Part shown: positions 22,662 to 29,464 of the stretch, in pieces
Layout of the letters: the number at the start of each line of letters is the position of its first letter
Numbering within the stretch: the first letter of the stretch is position 1
DNA from: a virus
Strand: one strand, 5' to 3'
Virus record (IMG/VR): IMGVR_UViG_3300006869_000038
Coordinates: 1 to 34,767 of that record
DNA: 34,767 bases
The notes under the pieces: model-generated
Databases searched by the model: none
What the model saw: the letters and a program-made list of their open reading frames with translations, nothing else
What the model was told of the DNA's origin: nothing
Program-made: the position numbers and the translations under genes

Positions 22662-24272
22662 TTATAGGTTAGCTAAATCTTTAACATAGATTTTACCATA
22701 GAATTCTGGTCTTACCATTTTCTTAGCGTAACGAGTCATAACTCCTCTTCTTGGAGTGAAGTTAGTTGGGTCGTACACTAAAGGTGTCATGATAAGTGGT
22801 ACATATGGTGCATATACAGCTCCAGTTTCAAGGAAGTTGCTTCCTTTAAATCCTAACAAGATTTCGTTTGAAGTCATGTAAGGGTTTTTGTAAACTGTGT
22901 ATCTGTTTGCAATAGAACCAACAGTAGTTACACCAGCTGCGAAAGATGAAGCATCTTTATCAGCAGAAACTGTAAATCCTGGGATTGATTCTAAGATAGT
23001 ACATACATCAGGAGATGCAACTACGAAGTTAGCACCACCTCTAAGAGTCAATTGGTGAATCTTGTTAGAAACTTTGTTAAGTTTCGCACCAAGAGTTTGG
23101 AACCAAGAGTTCTTAGTGTAAGCAGCTGCTGAACTTGAGTTAGACCAAGTTCCTGCGATTGAATCATACTCTTCACCTAAAGTTACTGACCAGTACTCAG
23201 TTGTAAGAGCGTTAGCTTTTAACATATCAAGGATTTCAAGGTCAATCTCTAATGAGATGTACTCTGATAACATTGAAGTCAATTCAGCTTCTGCATCAAT
23301 TGAGTGGTAAGCGTTAAGGTCTTGAGCAAGTTCAGGAGTCCATACTGCCTTTAATTTTCTTGTCTTAGCAACAATTGCTTCAGACTTCAATTCAAGGTCA
23401 ACTTCTGGAATTCCGATATCAGTTGCTGGTTCAGATGGAGAAGCATCTTCAAAATCACCTCTTGTGATATCAGTTGGTTGTAGTGAATAATAGATAGTAT
23501 CTATTGTACCTGGGTCAGCAGCACCATCAGCTTTAACGATGAAAGTAATGTTTGTTCCATCTTCTGAAGTATGTGCTGGATAGTAATCAGAAATATCTGA
23601 ATCAGCAATTCTAAATGAACGTACTGCATCTCTATCTTCGTTTCCAGTTAAGTCAGAAAGTGCGATAGTAACTTTTGCTATTTCACCAGCTGCAATTGAA
23701 GCAGAAAGTGAAGAATCATAAGATACATCAGCCAATGAAGCAGAACCCCATGATACAGTTGATTTGCCAGTTACAGATGTTTCGTTTACTGTGTATCCGT
23801 AAGCACCGTCACCATAAAGACCGTTTTCAGCCGCTTGAGTTTGACCGAATCCAGCTGCTGGAGTAGCTCCACCAGTACCACCAAATAAAGAACCAGCAGC
23901 ACCAGTAGATTTACCACCTGTTGCAGTTCCGTATTTGAAATCTAAATAAAATATAAGTCCTGAAGGTAAGTTCATCGGTTGTACCGAAACGAATTCTTTC
24001 GATGCAATTTCACCGAAGATTCTTCTTACTAAAGGAAGTGCAACACCTGACCACTCTTCTGAACCTGCAGAAGTACCAGTAGCTGTTGACTCATCAAGCA
24101 ATTGTTTTGCTTGGTTTTCAAGTAGAACAGAAATTTGAGACTGTTCTCTCTCGTTTAAACCTTCTAGAAGTCCAGTTTGTTCCCATTTACCTCTAAGTTC
24201 TCTTGTCTCAGACAACATTACTTGTTGTGGGTTCTTTCCTTCCATAAGTTTAGATAAATCAAAATTTGCCAT
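22662..24272 (-). CDS. 23: Major capsid protein, gp23 family (536 aa)
   Basis: T4 gp23 builds the head shell. Diagnostic stretches seen are VSVQPMNLPSGLIFYLDFKYG (about residues 95-115), TRKLKAVWTPELAQDLNAYH, the DAEAELTSMLSEYISLEIDLEIL block, and the C-terminal FTPRRGVMTRYAKKMVRPEFYG. The length is close to T4 (521 aa). A Gly/Ala-rich and beta-rich stretch at about 118-280 corresponds to the family's variable insertion region. The N-terminal propeptide probably ends after Glu61 (LLDE, then STATG), aligned with the T4 cut after LTE at residue 65 and fitting the L/I-x-E rule. A strong AAGGAG precedes ATG. The scaffold gene lies 25 bases upstream, and a powerful terminator follows. Confidence 0.96.
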   Translation of the reverse strand: MANFDLSKLMEGKNPQQVMLSETRELRGKWEQTGLLEGLNEREQSQISVLLENQAKQLLDESTATGTSAGSEEWSGVALPLVRRIFGEIASKEFVSVQPMNLPSGLIFYLDFKYGTATGGKSTGAAGSLFGGTGGATPAAGFGQTQAAENGLYGDGAYGYTVNETSVTGKSTVSWGSASLADVSYDSSLSASIAAGEIAKVTIALSDLTGNEDRDAVRSFRIADSDISDYYPAHTSEDGTNITFIVKADGAADPGTIDTIYYSLQPTDITRGDFEDASPSEPATDIGIPEVDLELKSEAIVAKTRKLKAVWTPELAQDLNAYHSIDAEAELTSMLSEYISLEIDLEILDMLKANALTTEYWSVTLGEEYDSIAGTWSNSSSAAAYTKNSWFQTLGAKLNKVSNKIHQLTLRGGANFVVASPDVCTILESIPGFTVSADKDASSFAAGVTTVGSIANRYTVYKNPYMTSNEILLGFKGSNFLETGAVYAPYVPLIMTPLVYDPTNFTPRRGVMTRYAKKMVRPEFYGKIYVKDLANL

Positions 24273-24297
24273 TTTTATCTCTCCTTAATAAATTTTG

Positions 24298-25488
24298 TTA
24301 ATTAATATTAGCCAATTTCTTAAATCTTTCAGCCATCGTGTTAGTTGACTCAGTAATTACTTCCTTAGTAGGAGCAGTTGAAGCAACGGGCTTAGATGCG
24401 AATGATTCGTTGATTTTAGCAGTTTGTTTTTGTTTTTTCGTAGTTCCAGTAAACTTGAATGATTCAGCTAATGTACTGAATACCAATTTTACTTCTCTTA
24501 CGTTACCAGTTCTGTCTAGTGTCTCAACAACTTTCATTTTTTGTTCGTTAGTTAAGTCATAAGAACGGAATAGTTTGTTAGTGTAAAGAAGTTTTGCGTT
24601 TAACAAATTAACTTCGTTGATAGTAGATTTAAGTTCTTTGATAGTAGACATTGCTTCTTCCAATTCTGCTTTAACCTCATCAAGTTCGTTAGTTTCTTCT
24701 ACAACTTCTTCAGAAACTTCTTCTTCAGATTCTTCTTCCTCACCGTATCCCATTTCTCTTAGGATTTCGTTAAGGTCGATTTCTTCATCTAAATCTTCTT
24801 CAGATTCTTCACCAGCTTCTTCCTCAGCTTCTTCAGCTTCTTCTTCACCAGCTTCTTCTTCTTCTTCTTCGTGCATATCATCTTCATGACCTGCAACAGC
24901 GTCATCAGCGATATCAGCAACTTGTTCTTCTTCTTCATCATCGAGTTCTTCTTCAAGTTCTCTGATGATAGCTTCTAAATCAAGTTCATCTTCATCTGAT
25001 TCTTCTTCTTCGTGATAAGTTTCTTCAACTTCATCACCTTCTTCTTCAGCCTCTTCGCTTACATCAGCTTCTTCTTCTTCCTCAGTTTCAGAAACAGTTA
25101 CAGATAAAGCTTCATCAACTTCTTCCGATTCCGTTACTTCTTCTGATTCAGCAGTGATTTGCTCTTCACCTTCTGCAGTGTATTCACCTTCAGTTACTTC
25201 TTCAGATTCTTCAGAGATTTCTTCTTCGTTAACTTCTTCAGTAGATTCTTCAATCTCTTCTTCGTTAACTACTTCTTCAGAAACTTCTTCAGTTACTTCT
25301 TCCTCGTTTACATCTTCTACTTCTTCAGTTACTTCTTCTTCCATTTCTTGTTGAAGTTTCTGAGAAAGGATAGATTGTAATCTTGGAGTAAATGCTTCTT
25401 CAAGTGCAATCTTTGCATTAGCAATAGCAGTTTCTCTAACAGCTTTAGCATCAGCGATGGCTTCTTTTAACAAATTTGAATTTGCCAT
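24298..25488 (-). CDS. 22: Prohead scaffold (core) protein, gp22 family, extremely acidic (396 aa)
   Basis: The N terminus (MANSNLLKEAIADAKAVRETA) and the C-terminal block (about residues 289-342, NLLNAKLLYTNKLFRSYDLT, then KVVETLDRTGNVREVKLVFS) match scaffold proteins of T4-like phages. The end TNTMAERFKKLANIN is also typical. Between residues about 49 and 270 lies a Glu/Asp-dominated, Lys-poor stretch, longer than in T4 gp22 (269 aa); on the plus strand it shows as CTTCTT-rich DNA. In T4 the scaffold is degraded to peptides by gp21 before packaging. Candidate cut sites of the local type are VNE (59-61), INE (290-292) and INE (359-361). It lies directly before the capsid gene, as in T4. The ribosome site is a modest AAAGGT. 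Confidence 0.9.
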   Translation of the reverse strand: MANSNLLKEAIADAKAVRETAIANAKIALEEAFTPRLQSILSQKLQQEMEEEVTEEVEDVNEEEVTEEVSEEVVNEEEIEESTEEVNEEEISEESEEVTEGEYTAEGEEQITAESEEVTESEEVDEALSVTVSETEEEEEADVSEEAEEEGDEVEETYHEEEESDEDELDLEAIIRELEEELDDEEEEQVADIADDAVAGHEDDMHEEEEEEAGEEEAEEAEEEAGEESEEDLDEEIDLNEILREMGYGEEEESEEEVSEEVVEETNELDEVKAELEEAMSTIKELKSTINEVNLLNAKLLYTNKLFRSYDLTNEQKMKVVETLDRTGNVREVKLVFSTLAESFKFTGTTKKQKQTAKINESFASKPVASTAPTKEVITESTNTMAERFKKLANIN

Positions 25489-25538
25489 AATAAAGTTACC
25501 TTTCGTTATTATTCGTGAAAATATTAAGGGATTTTCAA

Positions 25539-25550
25539 TGTATAAATTAA
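25539..25550 (-). promoter_or_regulatory. Weak late-promoter-like site before the scaffold gene
   Basis: Minus-strand TTAATTTATACA resembles the TTATATTTATA motif but with differences. It lies about 52 nt before the scaffold ATG, after the bS21 terminator. A scaffold-capsid promoter is expected in this 166-bp gap (25489-25654), and this is the best candidate seen. Confidence 0.3.
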
Positions 25551-25612
25551 ACTAATTGGTCGTTTCGGTCATCCTACATAGAATCGTGGATATTCATAAA
25601 CCAATAAAATAG

Positions 25613-25632
25613 AACCCACATAGAGGTGGGTT
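25613..25632 (-). terminator. Hairpin terminator after the bS21 gene
   Basis: AACCCAC and GTGGGTT form a perfect 7-bp stem with a 6-base loop. On the minus strand it is followed by CUAUUUUAUU, an imperfect U-tract. It lies 22 bases after the bS21 stop codon. It is weaker than the capsid terminator, so partial read-through into the scaffold gene is plausible. Confidence 0.65.
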
Positions 25633-25654
25633 ATTATGTATATAAGTATATCAA

Positions 25655-25981
25655 TTACATTTTTAAACCATAGTTTTCTATGGTTTTTTCTTGATTATTG
25701 TTATTTTTGGGTTTATTTGGTTTGGTTTTTTTCTTTTTTGTATAAAACCTTAGAGTATTATCACCATCAGCAATTTTACCAAGAATAGTTTCTTTCTGTT
25801 GTTCTCTAATTGCTTGTTGTTTTGCTTTCCTACGAATGGTTTTGGGTTTTGTATAAGTTTTTCTATCTCGTAGTTCAAGAAGATGTCCACTATCGTTAAC
25901 TCTTCTTTTGTATTTTTTAAGTGCTCTGTTGATATCTCCTTTTATTACTTTGACCGATACCAATGTTTTGTTTTTTGCCAT
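25655..25981 (-). CDS. rpsU: Phage-encoded ribosomal protein bS21 (108 aa)
   Basis: Residues about 8-60 match bS21 of the small ribosomal subunit: VSVKVIKGDINRALKKYKRR, ELRDRKTYTKPKTIRRKAKQ. The spacing of the basic helix and the KP-turn is as in bacterial bS21. The protein is longer than usual (E. coli 71 aa) through a Lys/Asn-rich tail (about 80-108). bS21 lies near the mRNA exit side, by the anti-Shine-Dalgarno end of 16S rRNA, and exchanges readily. Phage copies of bS21 are known and may bias translation. The gene has its own promoter-like motif at 26002 and a terminator at 25613, so it is a one-gene unit. Its AAGGAG ends only one base before ATG, much closer than usual. There is no alternative Met near. 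Confidence 0.9.
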   Translation of the reverse strand: MAKNKTLVSVKVIKGDINRALKKYKRRVNDSGHLLELRDRKTYTKPKTIRRKAKQQAIREQQKETILGKIADGDNTLRFYTKKKKTKPNKPKNNNNQEKTIENYGLKM

Positions 25982-26001
25982 TCTCCTTTATTTAGTGTAA
26001 C

Positions 26002-26012
26002 TATAAATATAT
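26002..26012 (-). promoter_or_regulatory. Putative late promoter motif (ATATATTTATA) for bS21
   Basis: The motif lies 20 nt before the bS21 ATG, inside the 43-bp gap that follows the 121-aa gene. Together with the hairpin at 25613-25632 it frames bS21 as a separate transcription unit. Confidence 0.55.
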
Positions 26013-26024
26013 ATAAATTTATTT

Positions 26025-26390
26025 TTAAGAACCTTTACCAGTTCCTGATTTTCTTCCTTTAGTATGTGTTGAAACGTTTATTGGTTTTTTACCTTGACCT
26101 GGTGAATTTACTCCACCTCTTCCTGCCTTGTTTTGTGCTGCTCTTTTTCTACGAGTTGCAGATTCTTTTTCTTTCTTACTCATAGTTTTTGCTTTTGCAG
26201 CTGGAACACATTTAGCGTATCCACTCTTTGAACCACTTGTTCCACAAGGTGGATGCTTTCCACCAACTTTTTTACCAATGTTTACCCATTTAGATTTAAA
26301 CCAATTTTTTAAATCTTCGTTAACAATGTTTCCACAATGGATACATCTGTTTTCTTCGATAATTTCTGTAAATAGTTCTTGGAGTTTCAT
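26025..26390 (-). CDS. Basic Cys-containing putative internal head protein (121 aa)
   Basis: The N terminus MKLQELFTEIIEEN looks like a T4-type capsid-targeting peptide. A CIHC pair (Cys16, Cys19) and a VNE motif (23-25) follow. Then comes DLKNWFKSKWVNIGKK, GGKHPPCG (Cys49), YAKCVPAAKAKT (Cys61) and SKKEKESATRRKRAAQNKAG, a domain I have seen in phage and other small basic proteins of unknown function. The C-terminal third is rich in Lys, Gly and Ser. The strong positive charge fits packing with DNA in the head. Four Cys could bind a metal, but only two form a clear CxxC. The ATG overlaps the stop of the 634-aa gene (TAATG). Function is inferred from N-terminal sequence, charge and position. 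Confidence 0.8.
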   Translation of the reverse strand: MKLQELFTEIIEENRCIHCGNIVNEDLKNWFKSKWVNIGKKVGGKHPPCGTSGSKSGYAKCVPAAKAKTMSKKEKESATRRKRAAQNKAGRGGVNSPGQGKKPINVSTHTKGRKSGTGKGS

Positions 26391-28294
26391 TATTTACTCA
26401 ATAAGAAAAGAGCCTCTTGTGCATCTTGTGGATTTTTAATCTTTGGGTCTTTGTACATATCAACACCATAACCACGAAGTGCATTAGAGATAAATAACAT
26501 AGTTTTAGGATGTCCTACTTTATCTTCCATTTGTTGTAACAAATCGTAGAAACGTTTTTCATTCCCATTATTCATTTTCTCTGCTTGTTTATACTCATCT
26601 TTGTGTTTCTTGATGTATGAAGCTTTAGAGTCTTTGTAACCAAATTTAGCTTCGTTTACTGATTCACCAAAAAGTTTGATTGTAAGTTTTGCGTTTGGAT
26701 TACCAGGTTTACCAGCTAATCCATTAGCGAAGTTAATTCTACCTTGTAGGTTTGCTGATTTTAATGCTTTAAATAATTTCTTACTATTGATTCTATTCTT
26801 ATCAATGAAATCTTGAACCGCAGAACCACGAGTACCAGTTAATGCTGCAATACCCATTGCTTCTTTACTTGCTGATTCGTTTACATCAACACCTTTTACA
26901 TTCTTCATTGATTGTTTATCAAGAATCATTGTGTTGTGATTATTTCCTAAACTCTTAGCAAATTTTTCAGCATCTTTTCTATCTTTATATCCAGCTGCTG
27001 CAGGTTTACCAAAGACACCTTTCTTTTGGTAAAGAACATAGAACATATTAGAATTTCTATCTTCGTTTACTGATTCATTTTGTTTGTAATCTTTAGATAA
27101 TTTTATAGATACTTTACTTGAAAGTGGCCCATCTTCTTTATAATCAATAGATACTTGTTTAATAGATTTATCACTATATCTATTTACTTTAATTTTTGAT
27201 TGCAATGCCTTTACAACATCTTTTGTAGATTTTTTGTAATGTTTTGCTGCTTTTCTAACTTCAGAGTTTTTTTCTAACTCTTTATTAAAGTCAGCAAGAG
27301 CAGTATCATATTTAACTTCGTTTACTGATTCATTTGTTAGTTTATATCCTTGTTTTACAAGTGAACCAACAAAATCACTTAAATCTTTTTTGTTTTTGAA
27401 GATTTTCATATCAAAGAAATCACTACCATCTTTGTGTTTCTTTTTTCCATCGTGGTAAGAGATAGTGTATTTTGCTTTACCAATACCATCTTGTCTTTTG
27501 AATCTTTTTTTACCTTCTCTCATATTACCATCGTAGTTCATTGCCCAATCATCAAATCCATCTAACATCTTTGAAATCTGTCTTTCATCAGGTGAACCAT
27601 ATGGATTGTAATCAAACTTATCTTTCATTTGAGAAAGTTCTTTTTGTCCAAAGTTTTCGTATCCACCTTTTTGTTTCCACTTTCTCATTAGTCCTTTTTT
27701 AACTTTTGAAATTGCTGAACGAACTTGTGATGGTTTCATTGCTTCGTTTACTGATTCATCCATTACATCATACATCCTGCTATTTCTACCAACTGATACG
27801 AGAGATAAACCTTTGTGTTTCTTACTCAATTTAGCAAATTCTTTTTTTGCCTTGTTGATATCACCATCACCTGGTCCTCTACCACCATCTTTCCAATAAA
27901 TTTTACCGTAATCTTGTTTTCTTTTATCAAACTTATCTACTATTACTAATATTTCGTTTATTGATAATACATCAACAGATTCTTTAATTCCTCTTTTGGT
28001 AACGTTATTAATCCAACCATTTTGGATAAACCAATCCATAGTGTCCTCGAAACTTCTTTTTTGTTTCTTAGCCCACATATTGAAATCAACTTTCTTATTG
28101 AATTGTTTTTGGTTCTTTACGATTGCTTTGATTACTCGTTCTTTGTTGGTATCACCTTTGGATACATCTTTGAAAGAAAGTTTCTTCCAAGTTTTGTAAT
28201 CTACAAATTCAACAGCATCATCGGTTTTGTAATAACCGAAGAACAGTTTACCTTTACCATCTGAAAAAATTGTTTTACCTACTACTGATGCCAT
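26390..28294 (-). CDS. Putative internal-head polyprotein with repeated SVNE sites (634 aa)
   Basis: Start chosen at ATG 28294 (MASVVGKTIFSDGKGK), six bases after AAGGAG. A longer frame to 28453 only overlaps the upstream gene. The protein is a chain of small, mostly Lys-rich modules separated by a recurring motif: SINE (E114), DESVNE (E184), NESVNE (E326), NESVNE (E411), DVNES (E473) and GESVNE (E548). Cutting after each Glu gives pieces of about 114, 70, 142, 85, 62, 75 and 86 residues. Some look like complete mini-domains, such as YTISYHDGKKKHKDGSDFFD with IFKNKKDLSDFV in module 3, or RNSNMFYVLYQKKG in module 5. Four sites share the DNA word TTCGTTTACTGATTC (plus strand). T4 gp21 protease cuts after L/I-x-E. 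Similar x-N-E sites occur in gp21 and neighbours here. No enzyme family is recognised. Confidence 0.85.
   Translation of the reverse strand: MASVVGKTIFSDGKGKLFFGYYKTDDAVEFVDYKTWKKLSFKDVSKGDTNKERVIKAIVKNQKQFNKKVDFNMWAKKQKRSFEDTMDWFIQNGWINNVTKRGIKESVDVLSINEILVIVDKFDKRKQDYGKIYWKDGGRGPGDGDINKAKKEFAKLSKKHKGLSLVSVGRNSRMYDVMDESVNEAMKPSQVRSAISKVKKGLMRKWKQKGGYENFGQKELSQMKDKFDYNPYGSPDERQISKMLDGFDDWAMNYDGNMREGKKRFKRQDGIGKAKYTISYHDGKKKHKDGSDFFDMKIFKNKKDLSDFVGSLVKQGYKLTNESVNEVKYDTALADFNKELEKNSEVRKAAKHYKKSTKDVVKALQSKIKVNRYSDKSIKQVSIDYKEDGPLSSKVSIKLSKDYKQNESVNEDRNSNMFYVLYQKKGVFGKPAAAGYKDRKDAEKFAKSLGNNHNTMILDKQSMKNVKGVDVNESASKEAMGIAALTGTRGSAVQDFIDKNRINSKKLFKALKSANLQGRINFANGLAGKPGNPNAKLTIKLFGESVNEAKFGYKDSKASYIKKHKDEYKQAEKMNNGNEKRFYDLLQQMEDKVGHPKTMLFISNALRGYGVDMYKDPKIKNPQDAQEALFLLSK
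26651..27757 (-). repeat. Dispersed 15-bp repeat TTCGTTTACTGATTC encoding ESVNE
   Basis: Perfect copies lie at 26651-26665, 27062-27076, 27317-27331 and 27743-27757. A copy differing at the last base lies at 28599-28613 in the next gene upstream. Each encodes ESVNE (KSVNE in the last) in frame. Codon choice is identical although synonymous codons are available, which points to copying of the linker DNA along with modules. Confidence 0.9.
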
Positions 28295-28304
28295 TGTTCT
28301 CTCC

Positions 28305-29063
28305 TTAACAGTTTTTCCAACCACCTCCAGCTGATTTGTATTGTTTTGCAGCCCAACCATTAGCGTATGCAGATGGATAAACATCGAATTTCTTTTTAGC
28401 TTGTCCTTTGTAGTAAGACCATTTAGAAGCATCAGTTGGACAAGATTTTTCACTCATCAATACTTTTTCAACCTTTAAACCAAACTCATAAAGTTTAACT
28501 TCTTCTTCGTTTAAATCAGATACTTCTTTTAAAGTAGTTACAATGTTTCCACTTTCTGTTCTTTTAGAAATCATTACTGGTTGCTCTGTGATTGTTTCTT
28601 CGTTTACTGATTTGTTACCACCACAGCCACATCCACATCCACAACCACCATCTTTAGATTCTTTGATACCTAATCTTTGTTTCATTTGGTCCTCTGTGAT
28701 TTCACCAAACTTATAGTATCTTGAAAGGATATGTCCCATATCTTCGTACAATCCTGCCATTCTTTGGTCAAGTGCACGAGCCTCAAGAGCAACTTTATCG
28801 AATTGTTTACCCAACTTATCCAATTCACTCATGTTTCTCTTAACTGTGTGTTTATCGAACCAATCTCCTGCTTCTTTGATTGCAAGTGTTCTAGCAGCTT
28901 CAGTAATACCACCAAGGGTTTCTGCTACTTTGATAATATCAGATTTTCTATCCATCGATTCTTGGTACTTGTTGTAAGTAGAAACGATTTCAAGGAAGTG
29001 TCTCTTTACCTCAGTAGATAAAGGTCTTTCTTCATTTTCTTTTATGAGTTGGGTTAATTTCAT
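28305..29063 (-). CDS. Putative head-packaged protein with Cys cluster and YPSAYANGWA domain (252 aa)
   Basis: The N terminus MKLTQLIKENEE resembles a capsid-targeting peptide with a possible cut after KE. Residues about 15-135 are predicted helical (coiled-coil-like, around LDKLGKQFDKVALEARALDQ). Next is DGGCGCGCGCGG (Cys141, 143, 145, 147), then KSVNEE (cut site Glu155) and a short beta/helical segment. The end (about 206-252) is SCPTDASKWSYYKGQAKKKF with DVYPSAYANGWAAKQYKSAGGGWKNC. That motif recurs in many phage and viral proteins of unknown function, and Cys208 and Cys252 flank it. A strong AAAGGAG lies seven bases before ATG. The gene sits ten bases before the polyprotein gene. The (CG)n stretch could bind metal or cross-link; this is speculation. 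Confidence 0.82.
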   Translation of the reverse strand: MKLTQLIKENEERPLSTEVKRHFLEIVSTYNKYQESMDRKSDIIKVAETLGGITEAARTLAIKEAGDWFDKHTVKRNMSELDKLGKQFDKVALEARALDQRMAGLYEDMGHILSRYYKFGEITEDQMKQRLGIKESKDGGCGCGCGCGGNKSVNEETITEQPVMISKRTESGNIVTTLKEVSDLNEEEVKLYEFGLKVEKVLMSEKSCPTDASKWSYYKGQAKKKFDVYPSAYANGWAAKQYKSAGGGWKNC

Positions 29064-29076
29064 TTCTATTCTCCTT

Positions 29077-29463
29077 TTAGTATAGTGGTTTTAGTGGTTT
29101 TCCATATTTACCATAAAACCATTTCTTTTTAGCAGTATTATAAAGATAAATCCAATCGGCTCCACCTTTTTCATCTGCTTGTTGCATATAATCACTAATA
29201 TTATTTACTCTTCCATTTGCAACAAATCCCCCACTTCCATAGTATCTATCTACTTCTTTGTCTTTGTAAATACCAGTAGCACCACCTTTTTTGATATAAT
29301 TTTTTACATCTTTATCAGATTTAAAATGGTGTTTAATTGCAGGTTTCATGTTTTCAGGATAACCATCGTAATGAGTATAAACAGAAGTAATCTTTCCATT
29401 TGGTTCAATAATACCAACATGAGAATGAGTTCCTTCTTGAATAAGTGATTTTAATTTTATCAT
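29077..29463 (-). CDS. Putative head-targeted small protein with THYDGYPE motif (128 aa)
   Basis: The leader MIKLKSLIQEG fits the local capsid-targeting pattern, with a possible cut after Glu10. The body begins THSHVGIIEPNGKITSVYTH, then YDGYPENMKPAIKHHF and KDVKNYIKKGGATGIYK. It resembles a small phage-protein family with an IYCHWDGYPE-like signature followed by an HY-D-KV-LI-G pattern, whose function is unknown. The end is WIYLYNTAKKKWFYGKYG. Having this domain behind a targeting-type leader suggests it is carried in the virion. AGAGGT lies before ATG. It is two bases from the upstream stop, in the same operon as its neighbours. Confidence 0.8.
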   Translation of the reverse strand: MIKLKSLIQEGTHSHVGIIEPNGKITSVYTHYDGYPENMKPAIKHHFKSDKDVKNYIKKGGATGIYKDKEVDRYYGSGGFVANGRVNNISDYMQQADEKGGADWIYLYNTAKKKWFYGKYGKPLKPLY

Positions 29464-29464
29464 T

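Noticed and set aside
24617-25380. Several Ser- and Phe-rich open frames on the plus strand opposite the scaffold gene
   Set aside because: They arise from the GAA/GAG-rich codons of the acidic tract read backwards.
25655-25981. Reading the 108-aa basic protein as another internal head protein
   Set aside because: The core matches bS21 residue by residue in order, and it lacks the targeting-type leader.
28295-28453. An earlier start (at 28453) for the polyprotein gene
   Set aside because: The extra 53 codons overlap the conserved end of the 252-aa gene. A good AAGGAG lies just before the ATG at 28294.
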